In this document: positions 16,513 through 24,883 of the stretch, piece by piece | Position numbering within the stretch: position 1 is the stretch's first letter | Layout of the letters: each line of letters starts with the position of its first letter | NCBI GenBank assembly: GCA_002298165.1 | Contig: DBMI01000111.1 | Span: 1 to 47,922 of the forward strand | Direction of reading: 5' to 3' | From: Desulfarculales bacterium UBA702 | GTDB taxonomy: Bacteria > Desulfobacterota > Syntrophobacteria > Syntrophobacterales > Syntrophobacteraceae | Length of the DNA stretch: 47,922 nucleotides | The notes under the pieces: model-generated | What the model was told of the DNA's origin: nothing | The model's input: only the letters and a program-made list of their open reading frames with translations | Database searches by the model: none | Made by a program: the position numbers and the translations under genes

Positions 16513-17573
16513 TTATCGAGCAGGTATACGAGAACGGAATCAATTGCCTCGCCGAGGTTGCCGTTGAATTTGCCGCTATGTCGCCCCGCTCCCATGCGCC
16601 GGTCGAGGCAGACCCCTTTGTGACACGGATCGTGCCGCTTTTCGGAGACGGATCTGACAGGAAGTTTTTTCGGATATTTTGCGGAAATACTAGCTTTATC
16701 GCACTGATTTCGCCAAGAAAAGCGGCTGACATTGACGAGAACGACTCGTACATGAAGATCGGCCGCCATCTGCACGCAAGGGGAATACCCGTTCCCAGGA
16801 TACTTTTTGCCGACACGGCGAAGGGGCGCTTTTTGCTCGAAGACGCGGGCGACCTCCATCTCCAGCGATTTGCCCTGAGAAGACCTCAAAACCTGGAAAA
16901 AATCTACAGGCGAGTTCTCCTGATGCTTGCATCTCTTCATAAAAAAGCACCGGATGGATTTTCGCCCAATTTCTGCTTCGATACACTTATTTACGATGCA
17001 AGATTCATTTTCGAGCGTGAACTCGAATACTTCAGAAAGTATTTTCTAAACGGCTATCTGCAGCTTGAAACATCCACCGAAAAGCTTCGCCCGGATTTTG
17101 AAAGAATTGCGGAGGCTGCGGGGTGCCGGCGGATGCGCTTTGTTTTTCATCGTGATTTTCAGAGCCGAAACATCATGGTTTCAAAAAGCCGACTGTGGTT
17201 GATAGATTTCCAGGGGATGCGGTTCGGCCCTCCCGCCTACGACCTCGCCTCTCTCATGGTCGATCCTTATGTGAATATTCCCGGTGGACTTCAGGACAGG
17301 CTCGCGGGAATTTACTGGTCCGCAGCGGAGAAATTCCTTGATTGCTCGCGAGGCGAATTTTTAAAAAGCTATAGGGCTGTACGGCTTTGCAGAAATTTTC
17401 AAATTCTGGGAGCATTCGGTTTTCTCGGACTAGTAAAAGAAAAAAGACAATTTCTCGGCTATATACCAGGTGCCTTCGGACAACTGCGCCAGTGGCTCTT
17501 TAGAAATTGCCGCGGGAATTATCCGGAACTCGAGCGGGTGATTGCAGCAGCGGGCGATATTCTTAAAATCTGA
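16509..17573 (+). CDS. AmgK-like anomeric sugar kinase (aminoglycoside phosphotransferase fold)
   Basis: 354 residues, APH-type kinase. The catalytic loop HRDFQSRNIM and the metal-binding IDFQGMRFGPPAYDLASLMVDPY closely follow AmgK, which phosphorylates N-acetylmuramic acid and N-acetylglucosamine at C1 in peptidoglycan recycling. An N-terminal nucleotide lobe with SDRKFFRI is visible. Translation is coupled to the upstream nucleotidyltransferase (ATGA at 16509). The pair would turn a free sugar into an NDP-sugar. In Pseudomonas the kinase gene comes first; here the order is reversed. The substrate is inferred and could be another hexose. Confidence 0.85.
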   Translation: MIIEQVYENGINCLAEVAVEFAAMSPRSHAPVEADPFVTRIVPLFGDGSDRKFFRIFCGNTSFIALISPRKAADIDENDSYMKIGRHLHARGIPVPRILFADTAKGRFLLEDAGDLHLQRFALRRPQNLEKIYRRVLLMLASLHKKAPDGFSPNFCFDTLIYDARFIFERELEYFRKYFLNGYLQLETSTEKLRPDFERIAEAAGCRRMRFVFHRDFQSRNIMVSKSRLWLIDFQGMRFGPPAYDLASLMVDPYVNIPGGLQDRLAGIYWSAAEKFLDCSRGEFLKSYRAVRLCRNFQILGAFGFLGLVKEKRQFLGYIPGAFGQLRQWLFRNCRGNYPELERVIAAAGDILKI

Positions 17574-17686
17574 TGACATCCGCGTTCCAATCTGCTAGTA
17601 TTGCGGTTTGCCTTGGCCTGTTCATTTTGAATTCGAACCCGGCCCTTCCGCCCGGGTTTTCTAATTTTGTTCAACAGGAGACGTAT

Positions 17687-17827
17687 ATGGCTTCCAAAAC
17701 TCAGAAAACAGAAAAGATCCGGGACAGAAAATCAGCGCCCAACAAGGCCAACCGAAAAAGCGAGCAGAAGCGGTTGCGCACTACAATCGATACCATCGTA
17801 AAGCTGGAAAAAGAAAACCGCAAATAA
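17687..17827 (+). CDS. Small basic protein, hypothetical
   Basis: 46 residues, very rich in Lys and Arg (MASKTQKTEKIRDRKSAPNK opening) with a helical C-terminus (TIDTIVKLEKENRK). AGGAG lies 6 nt before the ATG at 17687, and a strong terminator follows 28 bases after the stop, so this is a convincing small gene. An in-frame ATG at 17573 is unlikely because the codons before 17687 look non-coding. Predicted pI is high, so RNA or ribosome binding is possible, but I recognise no family. It may be co-transcribed with the kinase gene, whose stop is about 110 bases upstream. Confidence 0.72.
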   Translation: MASKTQKTEKIRDRKSAPNKANRKSEQKRLRTTIDTIVKLEKENRK

Positions 17828-17854
17828 CCCTCGCAGCTTTCCCCAATTGTTAAG

Positions 17855-17920
17855 AACACCGGCCCCGCCGCCCGGAAATTTTTCTTTCCGCGGCTCAGTG
17901 GGTGACCCGGTGTTTTTTTT
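17855..17920 (+). terminator. Rho-independent terminator with long branched stem
   Basis: AACACCGG at 17855-17862 pairs with CCGGTGTT at 17907-17914, and TTTTTTTT runs on. Between the arms a second GC-rich stem can form (CCGCGG at 17888-17893 lies inside). It follows the small basic gene and ends the unit begun at 15541. Confidence 0.85.
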
Positions 17921-18074
17921 CCTGTCCTTAGTCGAATAGCGAATGGAAGAGATCGAGCGTGTAGAGCACTGCTCCCCTCCTTGATTATATTGGTAATTGT
18001 ATCAGGCGGTTTTCGTATGCCTGATGATTATCATGAATTAATGGCTTCACTATCTAAAAAGGAGCTGAGACTAC

Positions 18075-18848
18075 ATGTCTGCGAATATAGTTTCGGGCGC
18101 GGGAGGCAGGTCAAAAGATGTGGTTAGAGTTGCGGCGACGAGCGATGTACATTGCAAGCGAGGTTCTACCGGCGCACTCAGGCCAATGTTTGCAGAAATC
18201 GCGGAAGAAGCTGATATATTGCTGCTTTGCGGTGATCTCACCCACTTCGGACTGGTAGACGAAATCGGCGTATTTCTTGATGATGCAATTCCCGTTATGA
18301 AAAAGATTCCAGTACTGTCGGTTCTGGGAAATCATGATTACGAGGCAGGCAAGCAGAATGAAATACGTAAACTGCTCACGGAGGCAGGCATACTGATGCT
18401 GGATGGAAACGAACAGGAAGTCCTCGGCATCGGATTTACCGGAGTCAAAGGATTCGGGGGCGGTTTCGGCGACAGGTCTCTTCAGCCCTGGGGGGAAAAG
18501 ACGATTAAGAACTTTGTGAAGGAGGCGGTGGACGAAGCCAATAAACTGGAAACCGGGCTCAACAAGCTCGATCCTGGACCCCGGATTGTGTTGCTGCATT
18601 ACGCGCCGATCTCGGGGACAGTTGTTGGTGAGCCTCCGGAAATATATCCTTTTCTTGGATCAAGCCGGCTCGAAGAGCCTTTGAACCGACACTCGGTAAC
18701 GGCAGCTTTCCACGGTCACGCTCACAAGGGACAGTGGCTGGGCAGAACGAGTGCTGACATACCCGTGTACAATGTTTCAGTCTCGGTACTGAGGGCGCAC
18801 TTTCCGGCCCGGCGGCCTTACATTATCATCGAAGTGCCGGTTAATTGA
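18075..18848 (+). CDS. Calcineurin-like metallophosphoesterase
   Basis: 257 residues. All five family blocks are visible in order: ATSDVHCKRG (DxH), LLLCGDLTHFG (GD), SVLGNHDYE (GNHD), VLLHYAPISG (H) and AFHGHAHKGQW (GHxH), which bind two metal ions. It hydrolyses a phosphoester, but the substrate cannot be told. Cytoplasmic, no signal peptide. AAGGAG lies about 10 nt before the ATG. A nucleotidyltransferase gene follows 72 bases later on the same strand, so the two may act on the same nucleotide or nucleotidylated target. Confidence 0.92.
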   Translation: MSANIVSGAGGRSKDVVRVAATSDVHCKRGSTGALRPMFAEIAEEADILLLCGDLTHFGLVDEIGVFLDDAIPVMKKIPVLSVLGNHDYEAGKQNEIRKLLTEAGILMLDGNEQEVLGIGFTGVKGFGGGFGDRSLQPWGEKTIKNFVKEAVDEANKLETGLNKLDPGPRIVLLHYAPISGTVVGEPPEIYPFLGSSRLEEPLNRHSVTAAFHGHAHKGQWLGRTSADIPVYNVSVSVLRAHFPARRPYIIIEVPVN

Positions 18849-18920
18849 TTAAGCGCCCTGCCTTTTCTGGTTGAATTCGGGCTGCAAGAAGTTTGTATTT
18901 CGAAACAGAGGTTTTGTGCA

Positions 18921-19745
18921 ATGGAAAATCCAATTGTTTTGCAGAAATCCCGTTGTGACTTGAAGAAGGATTTTTATGTACGCGCGCTCGAAATCATGAA
19001 CGCTTCCGATATACCTTACCTGGTTGGAGGAGCATACGCTCTGCGACAGTTGACCGGAATATACCGGGACACCAAGGATTTGGATATTTTCATTCGAAAC
19101 GAGGATAGCAGCCGCACAATAGAGCTTCTTGGGTCCAATGGCTTCGAGACCTCGATAGCATTTCCTCATTGGCTGGCCAAGGCTGAGTGTGAAGGCCACC
19201 TTGTTGATATTATCTTCAATTCCGGCAACGCCATAAGCGAGGTGGACGAGAAGTGGTTCGAGCACGCTGATGATGGAGAAATTTTCGGGGTCAAAGTGAA
19301 ATTTACTCCCCCCGAAGAAATGATCTGGTCGAAGGGGTTCATCATGGAGCGGGAACGCTTCGATGGCGCCGACGTGAACCATATACTGCTCGCCTGTGCC
19401 GACAAGCTCGACTGGGACCGCCTCCTGGGGCGGTTCGGTCCCCACTGGCGCATTCTACTCACCCACCTTGTACTTTTCGGTTTCGTATATCCTTCCGAAC
19501 GCGATCGGATTCCCGAAAGGGTAATGCGCGAACTGATGTCGCGCTTGGAAAAAGAGATGGATACCCATGACGAGGAGCGTATCTGCCGGGGAACCCTGAT
19601 TTCAAGGGCACAGTACAAGATCGATGTGGAAGAAAGAGGATTCAAGGACCCCAGGCTCCTTCCTGCCGGCAAAATGACAAAGAAACAAATTAGAAAATGG
19701 GATAAAGGGGCATCTGTTGACGGCACCTACAGGAGGATACAATAG
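18921..19745 (+). CDS. Pol-beta-type nucleotidyltransferase, AbiEii-like
   Basis: 274 residues. YLVGGAYALRQLTG gives the GG-x-A turn of the nucleotidyltransferase fold, DTKDLDIFI the two metal-binding aspartates, and HLVDIIF the likely third. The rest is helical (YPSERDRIPERVMRELMSRLEKEM) with a basic tail. AbiEii-type toxins and other small-molecule or tRNA nucleotidyltransferases share this core; no AbiEi antitoxin is next to it. It follows the metallophosphoesterase by 72 bases. The function is not established. Confidence 0.82.
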   Translation: MENPIVLQKSRCDLKKDFYVRALEIMNASDIPYLVGGAYALRQLTGIYRDTKDLDIFIRNEDSSRTIELLGSNGFETSIAFPHWLAKAECEGHLVDIIFNSGNAISEVDEKWFEHADDGEIFGVKVKFTPPEEMIWSKGFIMERERFDGADVNHILLACADKLDWDRLLGRFGPHWRILLTHLVLFGFVYPSERDRIPERVMRELMSRLEKEMDTHDEERICRGTLISRAQYKIDVEERGFKDPRLLPAGKMTKKQIRKWDKGASVDGTYRRIQ

Positions 19746-19833
19746 GTCCCCTGTCCAGACCCGTAAAATTAAAACCGAAAAGAATTAGCGTAGCGCTGGA
19801 AAGCCTGCCCACGCGCACCTCTAAAATCCCTGG

Positions 19834-19890
19834 ATTTGCGTTGAAGATGATAATTTAGCGCACTCCTCGCCGCTGTGCGCGCTTCTGGAT
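19834..19890. repeat. Dispersed repeat, copy 3 (partial)
   Basis: TTTGCGTTGAAGATGATAAT followed by TTAGCGCACTCCTCGCCGCT lines up with TTTGCGTTCAAAATGATAAT and later CGCACTCC...CCTCGCCGCT in the copy at 14205-14340, with the first hairpin arm deleted. Confidence 0.5.
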
Positions 19891-19943
19891 GGCAATCCAA
19901 TGTCTTTGCTTCGTGAGACCAATGATTTCGGGATTTGAAGCCG

Positions 19944-19978
19944 CTGGATTCCCGCCCAAAAGCGCTGCGGGAATGACG
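19944..19978. repeat. CTGGATTCCCGC hairpin repeat, copy 1
   Basis: CTGGATTCCCGC and GCGGGAATGACG flank CCAAAAGCGCT and form a GC-rich hairpin. The same arms recur at 47855-47922 (two hairpins) and, more diverged, at 45885-45973. It lies between the convergent nucleotidyltransferase and DUF72 genes. Confidence 0.6.
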
Positions 19979-20021
19979 ATGTTTGAAGCTGAGATCCCGA
20001 TAGATCATGCAGCGGGTTGCA

Positions 20022-21035
20022 TTACTCTCCTCGACCCAATTTTTCATTGAATGCCAACGCCAGCTGCCGCGCAATCAGGGGGGCATTGCCCCCTGCCCTG
20101 TTGTTGATGAGGACGTTTATTTCCTTGCCTTGATTAATTGCCTGATGCATCAGTTCGGCTGCTTGGTGAACCATTCCGGGCTGGAACATCTCCTCAATAA
20201 TTCTGTCGAAAGGAAAGGCCTTTGCATAGGCGTCTTCGTAGCGGGTGCCAAGTGGTGTCATAAGGCGGATGAGGGCCTGCTTACCCGCGCCTATGAACCG
20301 TCCGCGTGATTTGGCAAGCTGTTTCTTCAGGCCGGGCAGCCAGGTCCAGTGCGAGAGCACCTGACCCACTCCATGTCTTTCCAACACATCAAGCACGGGC
20401 CTGCAGAGGAAAGCCTCGGTTCTAAGTTCCACGTGGTACCGATTGTCTTTTGGAAGGCCCGCAAAGAAGGCATCGAGCCTGCCGGCAAATTCCGCGGGCG
20501 GGACCCGCTCGGCTTGGCGCTGGTACTCCTGCTCGAAAATTAATCCCTTGAGATTGTTCCCAAGCAGCTCGAATGCCGGCCGATAGAACTGTCGGGTAAA
20601 CGCATCCGAATCGAGGAAGTTCTCATTTTCGATGTATTCTTTGCCGCGCCACACCCGCCTCGCGAAAAACATCTGGGGGGCTTTAAGAAATACCCTGTCG
20701 GCCGGTCCCATGTGCCGGGAATACTCAGCGAGGGTCTTTGCGCAGGGGGTTGGCAGTCCCTTGTCCAGAAGAGGCGCATAAAAGGTGTAATCTATTTCGA
20801 GAACACTGAAATGCTGGAAATATTCCCGGAGGCTCTCTATGGGCAGGACCTCTTCACGAAAGCTGTTCTTGCCCACCCTGTTGGTGCGCGCGATAATTCT
20901 TCCGCCGTACAACTCCTCGGTATATATCTGTCCCAGCCATCCCTTGTATCGATCGCTTGCGGTCCCCAGGCAAACGGAAGGGTGCAATCCCCTGAAAAGA
21001 AATTTCTCGGGATCGAATATTTCTGTGTTGTCCAT
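20022..21035 (-). CDS. DUF72 (YecE-like) protein
   Basis: 337 residues. DUF72 proteins adopt a TIM-barrel fold of unknown activity. Typical elements are a start rich in GT...YKGWLGQIY, YFQHFSVLEIDYTFYAPL near the first strands, RVFLKAPQMFF, HVELRTEAFL, and INVLINNRAGGNAPLIARQLA near the end. The ATG at 21035 is used because it fits the family start (PEKFLFRGLHPSVCLGTASD); the longer open frame would overlap the upstream gene. It begins 19 bases after the stop of the sensor kinase, so the two are probably co-transcribed, an odd pairing. Confidence 0.88.
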   Translation of the reverse strand: MDNTEIFDPEKFLFRGLHPSVCLGTASDRYKGWLGQIYTEELYGGRIIARTNRVGKNSFREEVLPIESLREYFQHFSVLEIDYTFYAPLLDKGLPTPCAKTLAEYSRHMGPADRVFLKAPQMFFARRVWRGKEYIENENFLDSDAFTRQFYRPAFELLGNNLKGLIFEQEYQRQAERVPPAEFAGRLDAFFAGLPKDNRYHVELRTEAFLCRPVLDVLERHGVGQVLSHWTWLPGLKKQLAKSRGRFIGAGKQALIRLMTPLGTRYEDAYAKAFPFDRIIEEMFQPGMVHQAAELMHQAINQGKEINVLINNRAGGNAPLIARQLALAFNEKLGRGE

Positions 21036-21054
21036 ACTGGTAGTTGACCTATCG

Positions 21055-23472
21055 TCAATAATTGGGCAGGACCAGCCTGAAGGTGACGCCCCCTTCGGCA
21101 TTATCGAGGATCTCAACCCGACCATGGTGAGCCTCAGCGATTTTCTTAACTATTGGAAGACCGAGCCCGGTCCCTTCCTTCTTAGTGGTGAAAAACGGAA
21201 CGAAGATTTCCTTGCGCTGTTCGACTGGAATACCGCAGCCGCAGTCTTTTACTTCTACGATCAGGGACCTTCCTTTTTTGCGTGATTCAAGCCTTACCGG
21301 ACGTCCTTTCGGGGTTGCTTCGATTGCATTGGTAACAAGGTTAAGGATTGCCTGTTTTACTCTCGCACCGTCCATCAGCACAGGTTCCACAAGTTCGCCG
21401 GAGTCAAGGAGCAGCGGGATTTCTTTTTTTTCAGCAAGCGGCCTTGCGATATCAATGGCTTCCAGCATTATGCCGTAAATGTCCTCGGGGGTCTTCTGCA
21501 AATCGAGCGGTTTGGAAAAATCGAGCATATTGCGCACCATTTGTTCAAGACGCCCGGTCTCCTTCATAATTATCTGCATTTTTTCCCAATCAGGGGACCC
21601 AATCGCCATATGCCCCTGGACGATTTTTGCAAATCCTCCGATTGCAACGAGCGGCGTCTTCATATCGTGGGCTACGCTTGAAAGCGCCCTGCCCACCCCG
21701 GCCAGGCTCTCGGATTCCCTTAGCATCTTTGCCGATTGTGCTCGAACAATCAGTTTCCACATTCCATCCATCAGAAGGGTAAGCTGCCTTTCATCCGATT
21801 GATCGTAATCCTCGGATTTGTTGGCAACGATCGCAAGCGCAACTATCCGATCGCCATCGAAAACGGGAATGCTAAGGAGACGGCGTAGAGGTGTACCGCC
21901 GCACGGGAGTGCGTTTCCAACCGATTCGAGCAGGCGAGGGTCATTTATTGCTATGGGCTTGCGCTGCCTTACCGCGTCAGCCCAAATTCCGGATTTGGCT
22001 ATATTATAGCGAGCAGGGGCTTCAGGGAGCCCGCATTCGGGTATGTGTTCGGTCCAGGTATGCAGGTTGAGTATTCTTTCGTCTTCGTCGAGGAAACCTA
22101 TGAGGCCGATGGTACTGCTCGTTAATCTGACCTGCTGCTCAAGTACATAATCCGCTACCTCTTCCTGAGAGAACCAGCTCATCTGGCTTAACTCAAGAAG
22201 CGCTTCGAGCCGAATTTCATTTAGGCGCAGAGCGGTTTCAGCCCTCCGGCGCTCCTGGATCTCGGACATTAAAGCGGCATTCATCCGGGCAAGCTCCTCT
22301 GTCCTTTGCCGCACCCGGATCTCAAGCTCCTCATGAGCCCTCAGGAGGTCATCCTCCATCCTCTTTCTGTCGGTTATGTCCAGTATGTATTCAATTATCC
22401 TGGTAACTTCTCCCTCGCCATTGATGATCGGATGGCCATGGATCTCGACGTGGCGGGGAGCGCCGTTTTTGTCGAAATGGACATGCTCGGTAATCAGCGG
22501 CTTCTTCGTCCTTTTTATTTCCTCAAGGGGGCAGAAATGCTCATCGCCGCTGCAGGGCAGGTCTTCCCTGGGAAAAAGGGCGTAACATTTCGTGTTGAGA
22601 GGAAGCGCATCCGGAGATGCGGCTGAATTGGCTATGATGATGCTGTAGTCTTTGGCGTCGAGTACGTAAAACGGATGAGAAAGCGACTCGATAATAGTCC
22701 TGAGAAAACTGTTCTGCTTTATCAGCTGTTCCTCTGCGTTTTTCCTATGTGTTATATCCCGGGCCGTTCCGATCAGGCCAACCATGTTACCGTTACTGCG
22801 AAGAGGCGCGGTGCTGAACTCCAGGACTTTCAGCTCACCCGACCTGGTAAACACCCGGACTTCCGCCCGCGGCAATGCCTCGCCATTCAGAGCTCTCCCC
22901 CTTCGCTCCTCTAGAAGCGGAAGATCGTCGGGATGGATCATCGGGGAATAATCTTTTCCGATCCATTCCTCCGCGCTCCATCCGGTTATTTCCTCAAAGG
23001 AAGGATTGAGCGAAATGACCTTTCCTTCAAGATCCACCATGTAAACTATATCGAGCGAACTCTCGACCAGTGTGCGGTACTTCTCTTCGTTATTCCCGAG
23101 CCCAGCCCGTTCGTACCCGAGGATTTCCTCTTTAAGCCTGCTATTCTGTTCTATGAGGCCGATAACATCCCCTGGCGTGGATCCTTGCGGTTCCCGCGCG
23201 CGCGGTTCGGATTCCTGAGCGATATCTTTCCCCATTGTCCCATCCGTCAGCCTTTCGAGACCCTTCCCAGCATGAGCTTCAGTGAGGAAGAGTAGAGTTG
23301 AGTTCAACCCCAACTTAATTGAATACTTCTGATGCCCGCTTGCATTACTTCCGACCAGCCGCGGGTATATTTTTCGGCAGATAATTAAAAAACGCGAATT
23401 AAACACTATGAAGATAGACATGTAGATTAAGGCTAGCAACCGGATTATGTGGAATATTACAGTCTCACTCAT
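21055..23472 (-). CDS. PAS-PAS-GAF sensor histidine kinase
   Basis: 805 residues. One N-terminal hydrophobic stretch (residues 5-33) may anchor it to the membrane. PAS domain 1 is at about 131-240. PAS domain 2 is at about 252-368 and carries cysteines C296, C307 and C314 in a CYALF...PCSGDEHFCPL pattern. A coiled coil spans about 370-430 and a GAF-like domain about 435-575. HisKA follows with the phospho-acceptor H602 (SVAHDMKTPL), then HATPase with NLVTNAIEAT (N box), DCGCGI (G1) and GTGLGL (G2). No receiver domain or adjacent response regulator is present. The start is uncertain: ATG at 23235 would drop the membrane segment, but GGAGAGAG precedes the ATG at 23472. The cysteine-bearing PAS suggests redox or metal sensing (inference). 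Confidence 0.9.
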   Translation of the reverse strand: MSETVIFHIIRLLALIYMSIFIVFNSRFLIICRKIYPRLVGSNASGHQKYSIKLGLNSTLLFLTEAHAGKGLERLTDGTMGKDIAQESEPRAREPQGSTPGDVIGLIEQNSRLKEEILGYERAGLGNNEEKYRTLVESSLDIVYMVDLEGKVISLNPSFEEITGWSAEEWIGKDYSPMIHPDDLPLLEERRGRALNGEALPRAEVRVFTRSGELKVLEFSTAPLRSNGNMVGLIGTARDITHRKNAEEQLIKQNSFLRTIIESLSHPFYVLDAKDYSIIIANSAASPDALPLNTKCYALFPREDLPCSGDEHFCPLEEIKRTKKPLITEHVHFDKNGAPRHVEIHGHPIINGEGEVTRIIEYILDITDRKRMEDDLLRAHEELEIRVRQRTEELARMNAALMSEIQERRRAETALRLNEIRLEALLELSQMSWFSQEEVADYVLEQQVRLTSSTIGLIGFLDEDERILNLHTWTEHIPECGLPEAPARYNIAKSGIWADAVRQRKPIAINDPRLLESVGNALPCGGTPLRRLLSIPVFDGDRIVALAIVANKSEDYDQSDERQLTLLMDGMWKLIVRAQSAKMLRESESLAGVGRALSSVAHDMKTPLVAIGGFAKIVQGHMAIGSPDWEKMQIIMKETGRLEQMVRNMLDFSKPLDLQKTPEDIYGIMLEAIDIARPLAEKKEIPLLLDSGELVEPVLMDGARVKQAILNLVTNAIEATPKGRPVRLESRKKGRSLIVEVKDCGCGIPVEQRKEIFVPFFTTKKEGTGLGLPIVKKIAEAHHGRVEILDNAEGGVTFRLVLPNY

Positions 23473-23653
23473 TTAATACTCTCTCTCCACTCCTCAAATC
23501 TCCGAGTTGATCTACTCCTGGGACACCTGAACTTCACCTGAGATGTTGTAATCCCGGCTCTATGGTGCAATATTGCACTTGTAAGCACGAGGCCTGCATG
23601 AGTCTTTAACCTGCACAGGACGCGCCCTTGGCCGCATGATTGGGGGATACAGG

Positions 23654-24718
23654 ATGGATCAGACTGAAGAGTTGTTGAAGAACCTGTCCGAAGCGCATGG
23701 CGTGCCCGGATATGAGAGTGATGTGCGAGCACTCGTTCGGGGGCTGATGCAGCCGTTTGGGCAAATCGATCACGACCGCGTGGGAAGCATTATTTGCCGC
23801 AGCGGACAAAGCGGCCCAAGGGTTATGCTTGCGGCGCACCTGGACGAAATTGGTTTTATGGTAACCCACATAACCGAGGGAGGTTTTCTAAAGTTCCTGC
23901 CGCTCGGCGGATGGATAGACCAGGTAATCCTTGGCCAGCGGGTTCTCATTAAGACACATAAAGGAGATCTGCCGGGGGTGATCGGTGCAAAACCTCCCCA
24001 CGTAATGCCGCAGGAGCAGCGCAAAAAAGTTGTGGAAATGAAGGACATGTACATAGACATTGGGGCGGTCTCGAAGGCCCAGGTCGATGAGGCCGGGGTG
24101 CGCCTCGGCGATCCCGCGGTTCCGGACGCACCGTTTCGATCTCTCATGGGCGGTAAAATTTATATGGGAAAGGCATTCGACGACAGGGTTGGTCTTGCGC
24201 TCATGATAGATGCCTTACGCCATTTTTCGCAGGCTCCGCACCCCAATGTTCTCTACGGCGTCGGAACTGTAATGGAGGAGGTCGGGCTTCGCGGAGCAAA
24301 AACTTCTTCTGAACTGGTGAACCCTGATGTTGCCATCATCTTGGAATCCGAGATCTGCGGAGACGTTCCGGGTATCGAACCACACGAATCGAATATTAAA
24401 CTCGGCGGTGGGCCTTCGCTGGTGCTGCTCGAAGCGAGAATGATTCCAAACCTCAAATTGAGAGATATTGTAGTTGAAACAGCGGCCCGGATGGGAATCC
24501 CTCTCCAATACTCCGCATGGCTGGGCGGCTCGACAGACGGCGGTCAGATACACCTGCACCGGATCGGTGTACCTTCGGCCGTTATAGGAATTCCGGCGAG
24601 GCATATACATAGCCATAGCGGGTTTATAAGCAGAGAAGATTACAACCGGGCGCTCGCGCTTGTTTTGGCTGTGATTGAAAAACTGGATGACACTACGGTT
24701 GCGGGGCTTGCCGATTAG
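23654..24718 (+). CDS. M42 family metallo-aminopeptidase
   Basis: 354 residues, M42 glutamyl-aminopeptidase/endoglucanase-like family, cytoplasmic, usually large tetrahedral assemblies that trim peptides. The metal ligands and base are visible: AAHLDEIG (His), AFDDRVG (bridging Asp), VMEEVGLRG (Glu-Glu), ESEICGD, and HIHSHSGF near the end (His). The start at 23654 is preferred to the ATG at 23636 because GGGGGATACAGG directly precedes it. It is divergent from the sensor kinase gene, with about 180 bases between them. Confidence 0.93.
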   Translation: MDQTEELLKNLSEAHGVPGYESDVRALVRGLMQPFGQIDHDRVGSIICRSGQSGPRVMLAAHLDEIGFMVTHITEGGFLKFLPLGGWIDQVILGQRVLIKTHKGDLPGVIGAKPPHVMPQEQRKKVVEMKDMYIDIGAVSKAQVDEAGVRLGDPAVPDAPFRSLMGGKIYMGKAFDDRVGLALMIDALRHFSQAPHPNVLYGVGTVMEEVGLRGAKTSSELVNPDVAIILESEICGDVPGIEPHESNIKLGGGPSLVLLEARMIPNLKLRDIVVETAARMGIPLQYSAWLGGSTDGGQIHLHRIGVPSAVIGIPARHIHSHSGFISREDYNRALALVLAVIEKLDDTTVAGLAD

Positions 24719-24755
24719 CGGGCTTGAGGATGATCCTAGGGTTTAATGAATGCTT

Positions 24756-24828
24756 GTAGGTTGGGTTGAGCCACGGTTCGAGATTGAAGGGCTGATGAGG
24801 GATATCTGGACTGACGGACCCAACCTAC
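24756..24828. repeat. Inverted repeat with GTAGGTTGGGT arms
   Basis: GTAGGTTGGGT (24756-24766) and ACCCAACCTAC (24818-24828) are perfect 11-base reverse complements 51 bases apart. The arms resemble a repeat motif seen in many bacterial genomes. No gene lies inside. It sits between the convergent M42 and RDY-repeat genes. Confidence 0.6.
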
Positions 24829-24883
24829 GTGCATGAAATACTTCTTCTGAAGTCTATAATAAGTTTATGTTAAAGGATGCTTG

